A DNA stretch of 64,000 nucleotides from assembly GCF_900091585.1 (NCBI RefSeq), contig NZ_FMHT01000003.1:4393501-4457500 (forward strand). Direction: 5' to 3'. The stretch is from Micromonospora nigra. Lineage in GTDB: Bacteria; Actinomycetota; Actinomycetes; Mycobacteriales; Micromonosporaceae. Below are positions 19,419 to 27,106 of this stretch, in pieces; positions within the stretch are counted from its first letter, which is position 1; each line of letters opens with the position of its first letter. The notes beneath the pieces were generated by a model, which was given only the letters and a program-made list of their open reading frames with translations, was not told the DNA's origin and did not search any database. A program made the position numbers and the translations under genes.

Positions 19419-20420
19419 ATGTCCACCACCCGCGCCGCCCCGGACGCCGGCCGCCCCGCCGGCTCCGCCCCGGGCGGCCCCCGCCGCCCGCAGGTGTCGC
19501 TGCGCGACCGGCTGTACCGGTTCGACGTGCGGTACGTGCCGTACCTGCTGATCGCCCCCTTCTTCCTGCTCTTCGCGGTCTTCGGGCTCTTCCCGATCAT
19601 CTTCAACGCGGTCGTCGCCCTGCGGCACTGGCGGCTGGACGACCCGACGCTGACCGGCTGGGCCGGCACGGAGAACTTCCGCCGGCTGGTCACCGACGAC
19701 GACTTCGGCAACGCCCTGTTCAACACGTTCGGCATCTTCATCCTGTCCACGGTGCCGCAGCTCGTGCTGGCCCTGATCGTGGCGTCGCTGCTGAACCGCA
19801 GGCTGCGGGCGCAGACCTGGTTCCGGGTGGGTGTGCTGCTGCCGTACATCACGCCCGTCACCGCCTCGACATTGATCTTCTCGGTGGTGTTCGCACGGGA
19901 CACCGGCATCGCCAACTGGGCGCTGTCGCTGCTGGGCATCGGGGAGACCGAGCCGATCGACTGGCGCGCGACCAGGTGGGCCTCCTGGACCGCCATCGCC
20001 GCGATGGTCAACTGGAAGTGGATCGGCTACAACGCACTGCTCTACCTGGCAGCCATGCAGTCCATCCCCCGCGACGTCTACGAGGCCGCCGCCGTGGACG
20101 GCGCGGGGCCGTGGCGGCAACTGTGGCGCATCACCGTGCCGATGATCCGGCCGGTGGTGATCTTCACGGTGGTGCTGTCCACCATCGGCGGCCTGCAACT
20201 GTTCACCGAGCCGATGCTGTTCGAGTCCAATCCGGCGCTGGCCACCGGCGGCGCGGACGGTGAGTGGCAGACCATCGCACAGTTGATCTACAAGGTCGGC
20301 TGGCGGGACCTGAACCTCGGCTACGCCGCCGCCATGTCCTGGGCCCTGTTCCTCATCATCCTGGTCGTCGCGGCCGTCAACGCGACGATCACGAACCGGC
20401 TGGGCGGTGGTGGGAGATGA
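19419..20420 (+). CDS. Sugar ABC transporter permease, MalF-like
   Basis: A 333-residue inner-membrane permease with six predicted transmembrane segments and the cytoplasmic EAA loop (YEAAAVDGAGPWRQLWRITVP). It is the first of two permeases forming the channel heterodimer. The ATG follows a GGTCCCGGAGGTTCCCC ribosome region. Its stop overlaps the start of the next permease by four bases (ATGA). No ATP-binding subunit is encoded here; actinobacterial sugar importers of this class usually share an MsiK-type ATPase encoded elsewhere. Confidence 0.93.
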   Translation: MSTTRAAPDAGRPAGSAPGGPRRPQVSLRDRLYRFDVRYVPYLLIAPFFLLFAVFGLFPIIFNAVVALRHWRLDDPTLTGWAGTENFRRLVTDDDFGNALFNTFGIFILSTVPQLVLALIVASLLNRRLRAQTWFRVGVLLPYITPVTASTLIFSVVFARDTGIANWALSLLGIGETEPIDWRATRWASWTAIAAMVNWKWIGYNALLYLAAMQSIPRDVYEAAAVDGAGPWRQLWRITVPMIRPVVIFTVVLSTIGGLQLFTEPMLFESNPALATGGADGEWQTIAQLIYKVGWRDLNLGYAAAMSWALFLIILVVAAVNATITNRLGGGGR

Positions 20421-21325
20421 CGGCCACGATGCCACCTGCGCCGCAGCGCGACCGCCGCCGGGCGGCCCTGATGGGCCGGGCCCCGCAGAACACCCCCGGC
20501 AGTCGCTGGAACTACCTGTTCCTGGTGGTGGTGATCGCCTTCTCGGCGTTCCCGCTCTACTGGATGTTCGTCATCGCCACCAACACCGACGAGGCGCTGG
20601 CGAAGATCCCGCCGCAGGTGCTGCCCGGCGACCAGCTCGTGACGAACCTGCGTGAGGTCTTCACCATGCAGGATGTCTACTTCATCCAGTCTCTGGTCAA
20701 CAGCGTGATCGTGTCGTCCGTGGTGACCGCCTCGGTGCTGTTCTTCTGCTCCCTGGCCGGGTTCGCCTTCGCCAAGCTGCGCTTCAGGGGCCGCCACGGC
20801 CTGATGGTCATGGTGATCCTGACGATGACCGTGCCCAACCAGCTCGGCGTGGTGGCGCTCTACATCCTGATGGGCAGGATGCCCGGCGAGGGCGGCTGGA
20901 ACGGCACCCTGCTGGCCGTGATCGTGCCGGGCCTGGTCAGCGCGTTCGGCGTGTTCTACATGCGGCAGTTCATCCTCGACGCGGTGCCCGACGAACTGGT
21001 CGAGGCCGCCCGGATGGACGGCGCCACCACCATGCGTATCTTCTGGAGCGTGGTGGTCTCGGCGGTGCGGCCGGCGATGGCGGTGCTCGGCCTGCTCACC
21101 TTCGTGGCGACCTGGAACGAGTTCCAGTGGCCGCTGATCACCCTGGGCGGCACCGACTACCCGACCTCGATGGTCGCCCTGTCCGACCTGGCCAGCGGAA
21201 ACTACGTGCTCTACCGGCGGGTGCTGGCCGGCGCGCTGGTCGCCACCCTGCCGCTGCTGGTGATGCTGTTCATCGGCGGACGGCAGATCGTCCGCGGAAT
21301 CATGGAAGGTGCGGTGAAGTCGTGA
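20417..21325 (+). CDS. Sugar ABC transporter permease, MalG-like
   Basis: A 302-residue permease with six hydrophobic segments. FPLYWMFVIATNT follows the first helix, and the EAA loop reads LVEAARMDGATTMRIFWSVVVS, as in MalG-type subunits. It starts inside the stop of the preceding permease (ATGA), and its own stop overlaps the beta-mannosidase start (GTGA), so all three proteins are likely made in fixed ratio from one transcript. Confidence 0.94.
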   Translation: MTATMPPAPQRDRRRAALMGRAPQNTPGSRWNYLFLVVVIAFSAFPLYWMFVIATNTDEALAKIPPQVLPGDQLVTNLREVFTMQDVYFIQSLVNSVIVSSVVTASVLFFCSLAGFAFAKLRFRGRHGLMVMVILTMTVPNQLGVVALYILMGRMPGEGGWNGTLLAVIVPGLVSAFGVFYMRQFILDAVPDELVEAARMDGATTMRIFWSVVVSAVRPAMAVLGLLTFVATWNEFQWPLITLGGTDYPTSMVALSDLASGNYVLYRRVLAGALVATLPLLVMLFIGGRQIVRGIMEGAVKS

Positions 21326-23754
21326 CCCCGTTGCACGAGGGATGGACCCTGCGGGCGGTGACCGGGCCGCAGGTTCCGGCCGGGATCGCCGACCGGGTGG
21401 TGCCGGCCACCGTTCCGGGCTGCGTCCACACCGACCTGCTCGCGGCCGGGCTGATCCCCGACCCCTACCTCGACGCCAACGAGACCACCCTGGCCTGGAT
21501 CGGGCGCACCGACTGGGTCTACGAGACCACCTTCGACCGGCCCGACGGCGACCACGAACACCTCGACCTGGTCTGCGCCGGCCTGGACACGGTGGCCACG
21601 GTGACCCTCAACGGGGTCGAGGTCGGTCGCACCGAGAACATGCACCGCGCGTACCGGTTCGACGTGTCCAGCGCCCTGCGGGCCGAGGACAACACGCTCG
21701 CCGTGCGGTTCGACTCCGCCTACCGGTACGCCGAGGCGCACCGCGACCGGCTCGGCGACCGGCCCAACGCGTACCCGGAGCCGTTCCCGTTCATCCGTAA
21801 GATGGCCTGCAACTTCGGCTGGGACTGGGGACCCACGCTGGTCACCGCCGGCATCTGGCGCCCGATCGGGCTGCACGCCTGGTCCACCGCCCGGTTGGCG
21901 ACCGTGCGCCCCCTGGTCACCGTCGCCGGTCGCGACGGCCACGTCGAGGTGCACGTCGAGGTCGCGCGGGCCGCCGAGGGCCCGGTGACGGTCCGCGCCG
22001 AGGTGGCCGGGCAGACGGCCGAGGCGACCGTCCCGGCGGGCGAACGCACGACCGTGCTGGCCGTCACCGTCCGCGACCCCGAGCGCTGGTGGCCCCGGGG
22101 GTACGGCGAGCAGCGCCGCTACGAGCTGGCCGTGACCCTGCACGGGCCGGACGGGGAACGCCTCGACGACTGGACGCGGCGGATCGGGTTCCGGTCGGTG
22201 CGGCTGGACACCACCCCCGACGCGCACGGCACGCCGTTCGCCCTGCACGTCAACGACATCCCGGTGTTCGTACGGGGCGTCAACTGGATCCCCGACGACG
22301 CCTTCCCCACCCGGGTCACCCGCGACCGGCTGGCCCACCGGTTCGACCAGGCCGCCGGGGCCAACGTCAACCTGCTGCGGGTGTGGGGCGGCGGCCGGTA
22401 CGAGTCGGAGGACTTCTACGACCTGGCCGACGAGGCGGGGCTGCTGGTGCAGCAGGACTTCCTGTTCGCCTGCGCGGCGTACCCCGAGGAGGAACCGTTC
22501 GGCGCGGAGGTGGCCGCCGAGGCCGCCGAGCAGGTGACCCGCCTCGCGCCGCACCCGTCACTGGTGCTGTGGACCGGCAACAACGAGAACATCTGGGGCT
22601 GGCACGACTGGGACTGGCAGGAGCCCCTGGCGGGACGGTCCTGGGGGCGCGGCTTCTACCTCGACGTGCTGCCCCGCGTCGTCGCCGAACTGGACCCGAC
22701 CCGCCCCTACTGGCCGGGCAGCCCCTGGTCGGGAAGCGAGGAGATCCACCCCAACGACCCGGCGCACGGCACGACGCACATCTGGGACGTGTGGAACACC
22801 GACGACTACACCAGGTACCGGGAGTACGTGCCCCGGTTCGTCGCCGAGTTCGGCTACCAGGCCCCACCGGCATACGCGACGCTGCGCCGGGCGCTGTCCG
22901 ACGAGCCCCTCGCGCCCGACTCGCCCGGCATGGCCCACCACCAGAAGGCCGCCGACGGTGACCGGAAGCTCCGGCGGGGCCTCGACGCGCACCTGCCCGC
23001 GCCGCGTGACTTCGACGACTGGCACTACCTGACGCAGCTCAACCAGGCCCGCGCCATCGCGCTGGGGGTGGAACACTTCCGCTCCCACCGGGGGGTGTGC
23101 ACGGGCACCATCGTCTGGCAGCTCAACGACTGCTGGCCGGTGACCTCCTGGTCGGCCGTCGACGGTGACGGCCGCCGCAAACCGCTGTGGTACGCGCTGC
23201 GTCGCGCGTACGCCGACCGGCTGCTCACCGTCCAGCCGCGCGACGGCGGGCTGGCCGTGGTGGCGGTCAACGACGGCGGTCAGCCCTGGCGGACCCCGGT
23301 CACCGTCACCCGCGTCGACCTGACCGGGGAGCCCCGGGCGAAGACCACGCTGGAACTGGACTTGCCCGCGTACGCCTCGGTGACGCTGGCGCTGCCGGCG
23401 GAGCTGGCGCTGCCGGACGAGGCCCGGCGGGAGTTGCTGGTCGCCGAGGCCGACGACCCGGCCGGGCGGGCGTTGTGGTTCTTCGCGGAGGACCGGGAGG
23501 TGGACTATCCGGCGGCGGAGTTCGACGCGGTGGTGGAGCCCGTCGACGGCGGGCAGCGGGTGCGGGTCACCGCCCGCACCGTGCTGCGCGACCTGACCCT
23601 CTTTCCGGACAGACTCGACCCGTCGGCGCAGGTCGACGAGGCGCTGGTGACCCTGCTGCCGGGGGAGTCGACGACCTTCACCGTGTGCGCCGACGCGCCG
23701 CTGGACCCGGTGGCGCTGACGGCCCGGCCGGTGCTGCGCTGCGTCAACGACTGA
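21322..23754 (+). CDS. Beta-mannosidase, glycoside hydrolase family 2
   Basis: An 810-residue cytoplasmic enzyme with no signal peptide. It has the GH2 layout: an N-terminal sugar-binding domain (LAWIGRTDWVYETTF, LDTVATVTLNGVEVG), an immunoglobulin-like domain (PERWWPRGYGEQRRYEL) and a TIM barrel. The general acid/base is Glu422 in WTGNNENIWGW and the nucleophile is Glu509 in VAEFGYQ. It would cleave terminal beta-mannose from imported mannosides. The GTG start overlaps the upstream permease stop. The specificity call rests on the NNEN and EFGYQ motifs characteristic of beta-mannosidases rather than beta-galactosidases. Confidence 0.93.
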   Translation: MTPLHEGWTLRAVTGPQVPAGIADRVVPATVPGCVHTDLLAAGLIPDPYLDANETTLAWIGRTDWVYETTFDRPDGDHEHLDLVCAGLDTVATVTLNGVEVGRTENMHRAYRFDVSSALRAEDNTLAVRFDSAYRYAEAHRDRLGDRPNAYPEPFPFIRKMACNFGWDWGPTLVTAGIWRPIGLHAWSTARLATVRPLVTVAGRDGHVEVHVEVARAAEGPVTVRAEVAGQTAEATVPAGERTTVLAVTVRDPERWWPRGYGEQRRYELAVTLHGPDGERLDDWTRRIGFRSVRLDTTPDAHGTPFALHVNDIPVFVRGVNWIPDDAFPTRVTRDRLAHRFDQAAGANVNLLRVWGGGRYESEDFYDLADEAGLLVQQDFLFACAAYPEEEPFGAEVAAEAAEQVTRLAPHPSLVLWTGNNENIWGWHDWDWQEPLAGRSWGRGFYLDVLPRVVAELDPTRPYWPGSPWSGSEEIHPNDPAHGTTHIWDVWNTDDYTRYREYVPRFVAEFGYQAPPAYATLRRALSDEPLAPDSPGMAHHQKAADGDRKLRRGLDAHLPAPRDFDDWHYLTQLNQARAIALGVEHFRSHRGVCTGTIVWQLNDCWPVTSWSAVDGDGRRKPLWYALRRAYADRLLTVQPRDGGLAVVAVNDGGQPWRTPVTVTRVDLTGEPRAKTTLELDLPAYASVTLALPAELALPDEARRELLVAEADDPAGRALWFFAEDREVDYPAAEFDAVVEPVDGGQRVRVTARTVLRDLTLFPDRLDPSAQVDEALVTLLPGESTTFTVCADAPLDPVALTARPVLRCVND

Positions 23755-23815
23755 GCCGGGGGTTCCGGGGCACCCGGGGCGGTGTGTGCCGGTGCCACCT
23801 GCACAGCGGGTGGGG

Positions 23816-23852
23816 CCGGGCCGGCGCGTGATCCCGTGACGCGCCGACCCGG
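23816..23852. terminator. Hairpin between convergent genes
   Basis: CCGGGCCGGCGCGT (23816-23829) pairs with ACGCGCCGACCCGG (23839-23852) around a 9-base loop, with one mismatch in a 14-bp stem. It lies between the beta-mannosidase and the oppositely oriented DUF2690 gene and can serve both. Confidence 0.6.
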
Positions 23853-23981
23853 CCCGGTGCAGCCGGTTCGGATCCCGTTGCCAGCGCCGGCTGGCCGGCG
23901 GCCCGGTCACCCGCGAGCCGGGCTGCTGTCACCGGCACGTCGACCCTGTTCGCACCTCGGGGCCGACGTGCCGGCACGCCG

Positions 23982-24437
23982 TCAGGCGCAGAGCGGTGAG
24001 CTGGTGAGGGTGCCGGAGGGCGTGATGACCTCGCCGACCGCGCAGACCGTCATGCCCTCGCCGTAGAGCTGGTCGCCGTAGTACTGCCGGCCGGTGCCGC
24101 CGTACCACGCGGTGTTCTCGTACGGGTTCGGCCGGTAGACGCGTACCCGTACGGAGTTCTGCGGGCTGACGCGGTTCGAGATCCGTCCCCAGTTGGTCTT
24201 GCAGGAGTCGCTCCAGCGCAGTTCCACGACGGCCAGCTCAGTGGCTCCCTGCACGATGCGCGCCGGGTGGGGCGTGATGTTGCGGGCATCGGCGGAACAG
24301 CCGGTGTTGATCGGGTCGGTGTCGTCGCAGCTGTAACCGCTGCACGTCGCGGCGCTGGCGGGTGACGCGATCAGGAGACTGGCCGCCACGAGGGCGGCTG
24401 CCGCAGCGGCGGTCATCCGCCGGACGTTCCGGATCAT
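23982..24437 (-). CDS. Secreted DUF2690-family protein
   Basis: A 151-residue exported protein. An N-terminal signal peptide ends near SPASAATC. The mature part contains six cysteines and the DUF2690 pattern: CSGYSCDDTDP, a conserved Cys-Ser-Ala-Asp, AVVELRWSDSCKTNWGRI, then RVYRPN. The ATG at 24437 has a strong GGAGGAGA ribosome site. It is divergent from a helix-turn-helix protein that carries the same domain at its C-terminus, so the two may sense or bind the same thing. No function is established for DUF2690. The upstream 138 bases hold both promoters, which I could not define. Confidence 0.8.
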   Translation of the reverse strand: MIRNVRRMTAAAAAALVAASLLIASPASAATCSGYSCDDTDPINTGCSADARNITPHPARIVQGATELAVVELRWSDSCKTNWGRISNRVSPQNSVRVRVYRPNPYENTAWYGGTGRQYYGDQLYGEGMTVCAVGEVITPSGTLTSSPLCA

Positions 24438-24575
24438 GGTCTCTCCTCCGTTTCGTGGGCTGGGCCAGCCCCGGGTGTCGGCTCCCATCTCTACCGTCCG
24501 TCTACGTTGTTCTCTACGCTGTGTCGCGTCGGACAATGAATCCCGGTTGTGGTCAATCAATTCGAGGAGCCATCC

Positions 24576-25727
24576 ATGGCCCGGGCGGAACGCCCCCTGG
24601 ACCCGACCGCCGGCCCGCTTCAGGCGTTCGCCGCCGACCTGCGGGCCCTGCGCGACAGGGCCGGCCGTCCCACCTATCAGGCGCTCGCCCGTCGGGCCCA
24701 CCGCTCGGCGAGTTCGCTGTCGGAGGCAGCCGGCGGGCGGCGGCTACCGACCCTCGACACGACTCTGGCCTATGTGCGGGCGCTCGGCGGCGACGAGAGG
24801 GAGTGGACCGCACGGTGGCGTGCGGTCGCCGGCACGGTCGAGCCGGAGCCGGAGCCGGAGCCGGTACCGGAGCCGGTACCGGAGCTGAAGCCGGTGCCGG
24901 AGCCGGAGCCGAAGTCGGGGCAGCCGAAGCTGGAGTCGGAGTCGAAGTCGGGGCCCGAATCGGAGCCTGGGCCGAAGTCGGGGCCCGAATCGGAGCCTGG
25001 GCCGAAGTCGGAGCCTGGGCCGGAGTCGGAGCCACGGCCGCGGCCGGCGAGCCAGCCCGGCGACAGCCCGGAACCGTCCCGCCCGAACCAGGTCCCGGGC
25101 CCCGCACGGTCATGGACAGCCACCCGCTCGGGCCGCCACATCCGGGTGCTGGCCGCCGGGGTGCTCCTGGCCGGGCTCGTCGCGGTGCCGTGGCTCGTCG
25201 GCGGGTTCCGGACACAGGGCGACGGAACACCGTCCCCTGCGGCGGTCGGGTCGGGATCTCCGGCCGGGGGTGCGTCGGTGTCCCCTGACGAGGGCGGGTC
25301 GGTGGCCGTGCCGACGGGCATCCGCGACGGCGCGGACCCGAAGGACGCCGGCTGCGCCACCGATCCGGGCGTCACCACGGTGGACAGTGCTGCGGTGTTG
25401 CTCGACGAACGGGTGGTCGGCACGGTCGAGCTGCGGTACGCCCCGGCCTGCGGAGTGAGTTGGCCGCGGTTCGTGCCGGTGCCGGGCGGCGCCGACGTCG
25501 TGCCCCGACCCGCCCGCATCCAACTCGCCGTCACCGACGGCGACCAGCCGACCCGCGTGGCCGACTTCGCCATGGACTACGGCGGCATCTCGACGTTCGG
25601 CAACCTGCTGACGAGCACGAAGACCTGTGTGTACGCGCAGGTGCAGCTCTCCGGAGCGGGATGGCGTTCGGCCGTGGGCCGCACCGGCTGCTGGCGGGGC
25701 GCCACCGAGGTGCGGCCGATCCCGTGA
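24576..25727 (+). CDS. HTH, transmembrane and extracellular DUF2690 protein
   Basis: A 383-residue protein with three parts. Residues 1-90 form an XRE-like helix-turn-helix (YQALARRAHRSASSLSEAAGGRRLPTL, then AYVRALGGD). Residues 90-175 are a Pro-Glu-rich linker made of repeats. One transmembrane helix (about 195-213, LAAGVLLAGLVAVPWLV) is followed by an outside DUF2690 domain with CATDPGVTTVDS and VELRYAPACGVSWPRF. This is the known HTH-TM-DUF2690 layout of actinobacteria, consistent with a membrane-tethered regulator that reads the cell surface. The ATG at 24576 has a GAGGAG ribosome site. Confidence 0.83.
   Translation: MARAERPLDPTAGPLQAFAADLRALRDRAGRPTYQALARRAHRSASSLSEAAGGRRLPTLDTTLAYVRALGGDEREWTARWRAVAGTVEPEPEPEPVPEPVPELKPVPEPEPKSGQPKLESESKSGPESEPGPKSGPESEPGPKSEPGPESEPRPRPASQPGDSPEPSRPNQVPGPARSWTATRSGRHIRVLAAGVLLAGLVAVPWLVGGFRTQGDGTPSPAAVGSGSPAGGASVSPDEGGSVAVPTGIRDGADPKDAGCATDPGVTTVDSAAVLLDERVVGTVELRYAPACGVSWPRFVPVPGGADVVPRPARIQLAVTDGDQPTRVADFAMDYGGISTFGNLLTSTKTCVYAQVQLSGAGWRSAVGRTGCWRGATEVRPIP
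24840..25050 (+). repeat. Pro-Glu repeat tract
   Basis: Coding repeats of GAGCCG (Glu-Pro) give way to a 30-base unit (ESEPGPKSGP) with two perfect copies at 24951-24980 and 24981-25010 and a partial third. They form a stiff acidic spacer between the DNA-binding domain and the membrane helix. The period keeps the frame. Confidence 0.85.
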
Positions 25728-25774
25728 GCCCGCTGCCGGCCCGTGCTTCGGGTCAGGAACGCGCCACAGGCCGA

Positions 25775-25799
25775 TTGGTGACAAGCGCCTGTCCACCAA
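25775..25799. promoter_or_regulatory. Dyad upstream of the secreted protein gene
   Basis: TTGGTGACA and TGTCCACCAA form an imperfect inverted repeat around six bases, 59 bases before the ATG at 25858. It could be a regulator site. No clear -10 was found. Confidence 0.3.
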
Positions 25800-25857
25800 C
25801 AAATTCATGCGCTTGGATAGCGTCGCAGGTAGTGCCCCTTCTCGCAGGAGGTATCAC

Positions 25858-26481
25858 ATGGGTCGCGTTCGACGAATACTGCTCGCGCTGGCGCTTGTCG
25901 TCTCCGCCACACTGCTCGTGCCGGCTGCTCCGGCCAGTGCCGCCGGTCAGCCGGTGACGGTCTGCTTCAAGGTCGGTGAGTTCGGCGGAGTGCCGATCTT
26001 CGACTGCCACACGATTCTGCTGCCGGACTTCAAGCCGCACCCGATCGGGCCGGACGAATGTCTGAGCTGCCCGCCGGTGTTCGACCTGTGGGACCGGATC
26101 GACCCGGAGAAGCGGTTCGAGTATCTGGACCGGCTGGGTAGGGGCCTGTCACTGCTGGGGGAGTCGGCGCAGGCCGTCGACCCGGACAAGGCGAAGCACC
26201 TGCGGGAGTTGGCGACGGAGAACCTCTGGTCGTCGGCGAAGCTGCTCGACGGCTCCGAGGTCAAGCTCGGCCAGGTCGGCTGGGCGGATCTGAAGAACGG
26301 GAAGTTCCACGGCGACCCCGATCCGCAGCCGTCGCTGGTGACGAGCGGGGAGAACCTGACCGGTGGGCTCGAACTGATGCAGAAGGCGCTCGGTGATCCG
26401 CAGCCGGAGCCCAACATCGAGGCGGCGATGGCACGCTTCGACGAGGCGTACAAGGATCTCGGGACGCTGTTCGCCGGCTGA
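25858..26481 (+). CDS. Secreted protein of unknown function
   Basis: A 207-residue protein with a clear signal peptide (charged MGRVRR, hydrophobic core, cleavage after APASA). The mature part has two Cys clusters (VCFKVGEF and DCHTILL; ECLSCPP) and then a mostly helical, acidic C-terminal half (DPEKRFEYLDRLGRGLSLLGESA, IEAAMARFDEAYKDLG). The CxxC in ECLSCPP could bind metal or form a disulphide. An excellent GCAGGAGG ribosome site precedes the ATG. I do not recognise the family. Confidence 0.78.
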   Translation: MGRVRRILLALALVVSATLLVPAAPASAAGQPVTVCFKVGEFGGVPIFDCHTILLPDFKPHPIGPDECLSCPPVFDLWDRIDPEKRFEYLDRLGRGLSLLGESAQAVDPDKAKHLRELATENLWSSAKLLDGSEVKLGQVGWADLKNGKFHGDPDPQPSLVTSGENLTGGLELMQKALGDPQPEPNIEAAMARFDEAYKDLGTLFAG

Positions 26482-26606
26482 TCTTGCTACGGATACGGCG
26501 GTCCCGGCCAGGGGCCGCCGCACCCGGCTGCCCGTGGAGTTCGACGGCATCGCCGGCTCCGGCGCCGACGGCCACCCGGAAGCACCGTTGTGTGAGGATC
26601 TGCGGC

Positions 26607-26990
26607 ATGGGCACCCGTACGGAACCGGGATCAGCCGCAAATGGTGTCACGCAGCTCGCCGATCGGCTCCGGCGGTTCGCCGAGGAGCGTGACTGGCAGC
26701 AGTTCCACACGCCGAAGAACCTGGCGATGGCGCTCGCCGGCGAGGTCGGGGAACTGTTGGCGGAGTTGCAGTGGCTGACGCCGGAGCAGGCGGCCACAGT
26801 GATGGCGGACCCGGAGGCGGGCGACCGGGTGCGCGCCGAGATCGGGGACGTCATGATCTATCTGGTCCGGCTCGCCGACGTCCTCGACATCGATCTGGTA
26901 GAAGCGGCGACCGACAAGCTGACGGACTCCGCCCGGCGTTACCCGGTGGAGAGCGCGAAGGGATCGGCGGCCAAGGCGCGACGGTCGTAG
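26607..26990 (+). CDS. MazG-like nucleotide pyrophosphohydrolase (dCTPase/RS21-C6 type)
   Basis: A 127-residue all-alpha NTP pyrophosphatase. The metal-binding ExxE and ExxD helices are visible as EVGELLAELQWL and RAEIGDVMIYLVRLAD. The FAEERDWQQFHTPKNLAMALAGE segment is typical of the RS21-C6/dCTPase branch. These enzymes hydrolyse dCTP or modified nucleoside triphosphates to the monophosphate. It sits 116 bases before a DUF2075 helicase and close to the BREX genes, a setting compatible with a defence or house-cleaning role. The ATG at 26607 follows a TGAGGATC ribosome site. Confidence 0.88.
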   Translation: MGTRTEPGSAANGVTQLADRLRRFAEERDWQQFHTPKNLAMALAGEVGELLAELQWLTPEQAATVMADPEAGDRVRAEIGDVMIYLVRLADVLDIDLVEAATDKLTDSARRYPVESAKGSAAKARRS

Positions 26991-27106
26991 TCGCTGATTG
27001 ATCTTCTCGGTACAGTCGTCGCAGTAAGGCGGTCCGACGGGCTTCCGGTGCACGGATATGCCCCCCATCCGCACGATCATTTCGTGCTGCCCGGGGGCAC
27101 CTGTCG

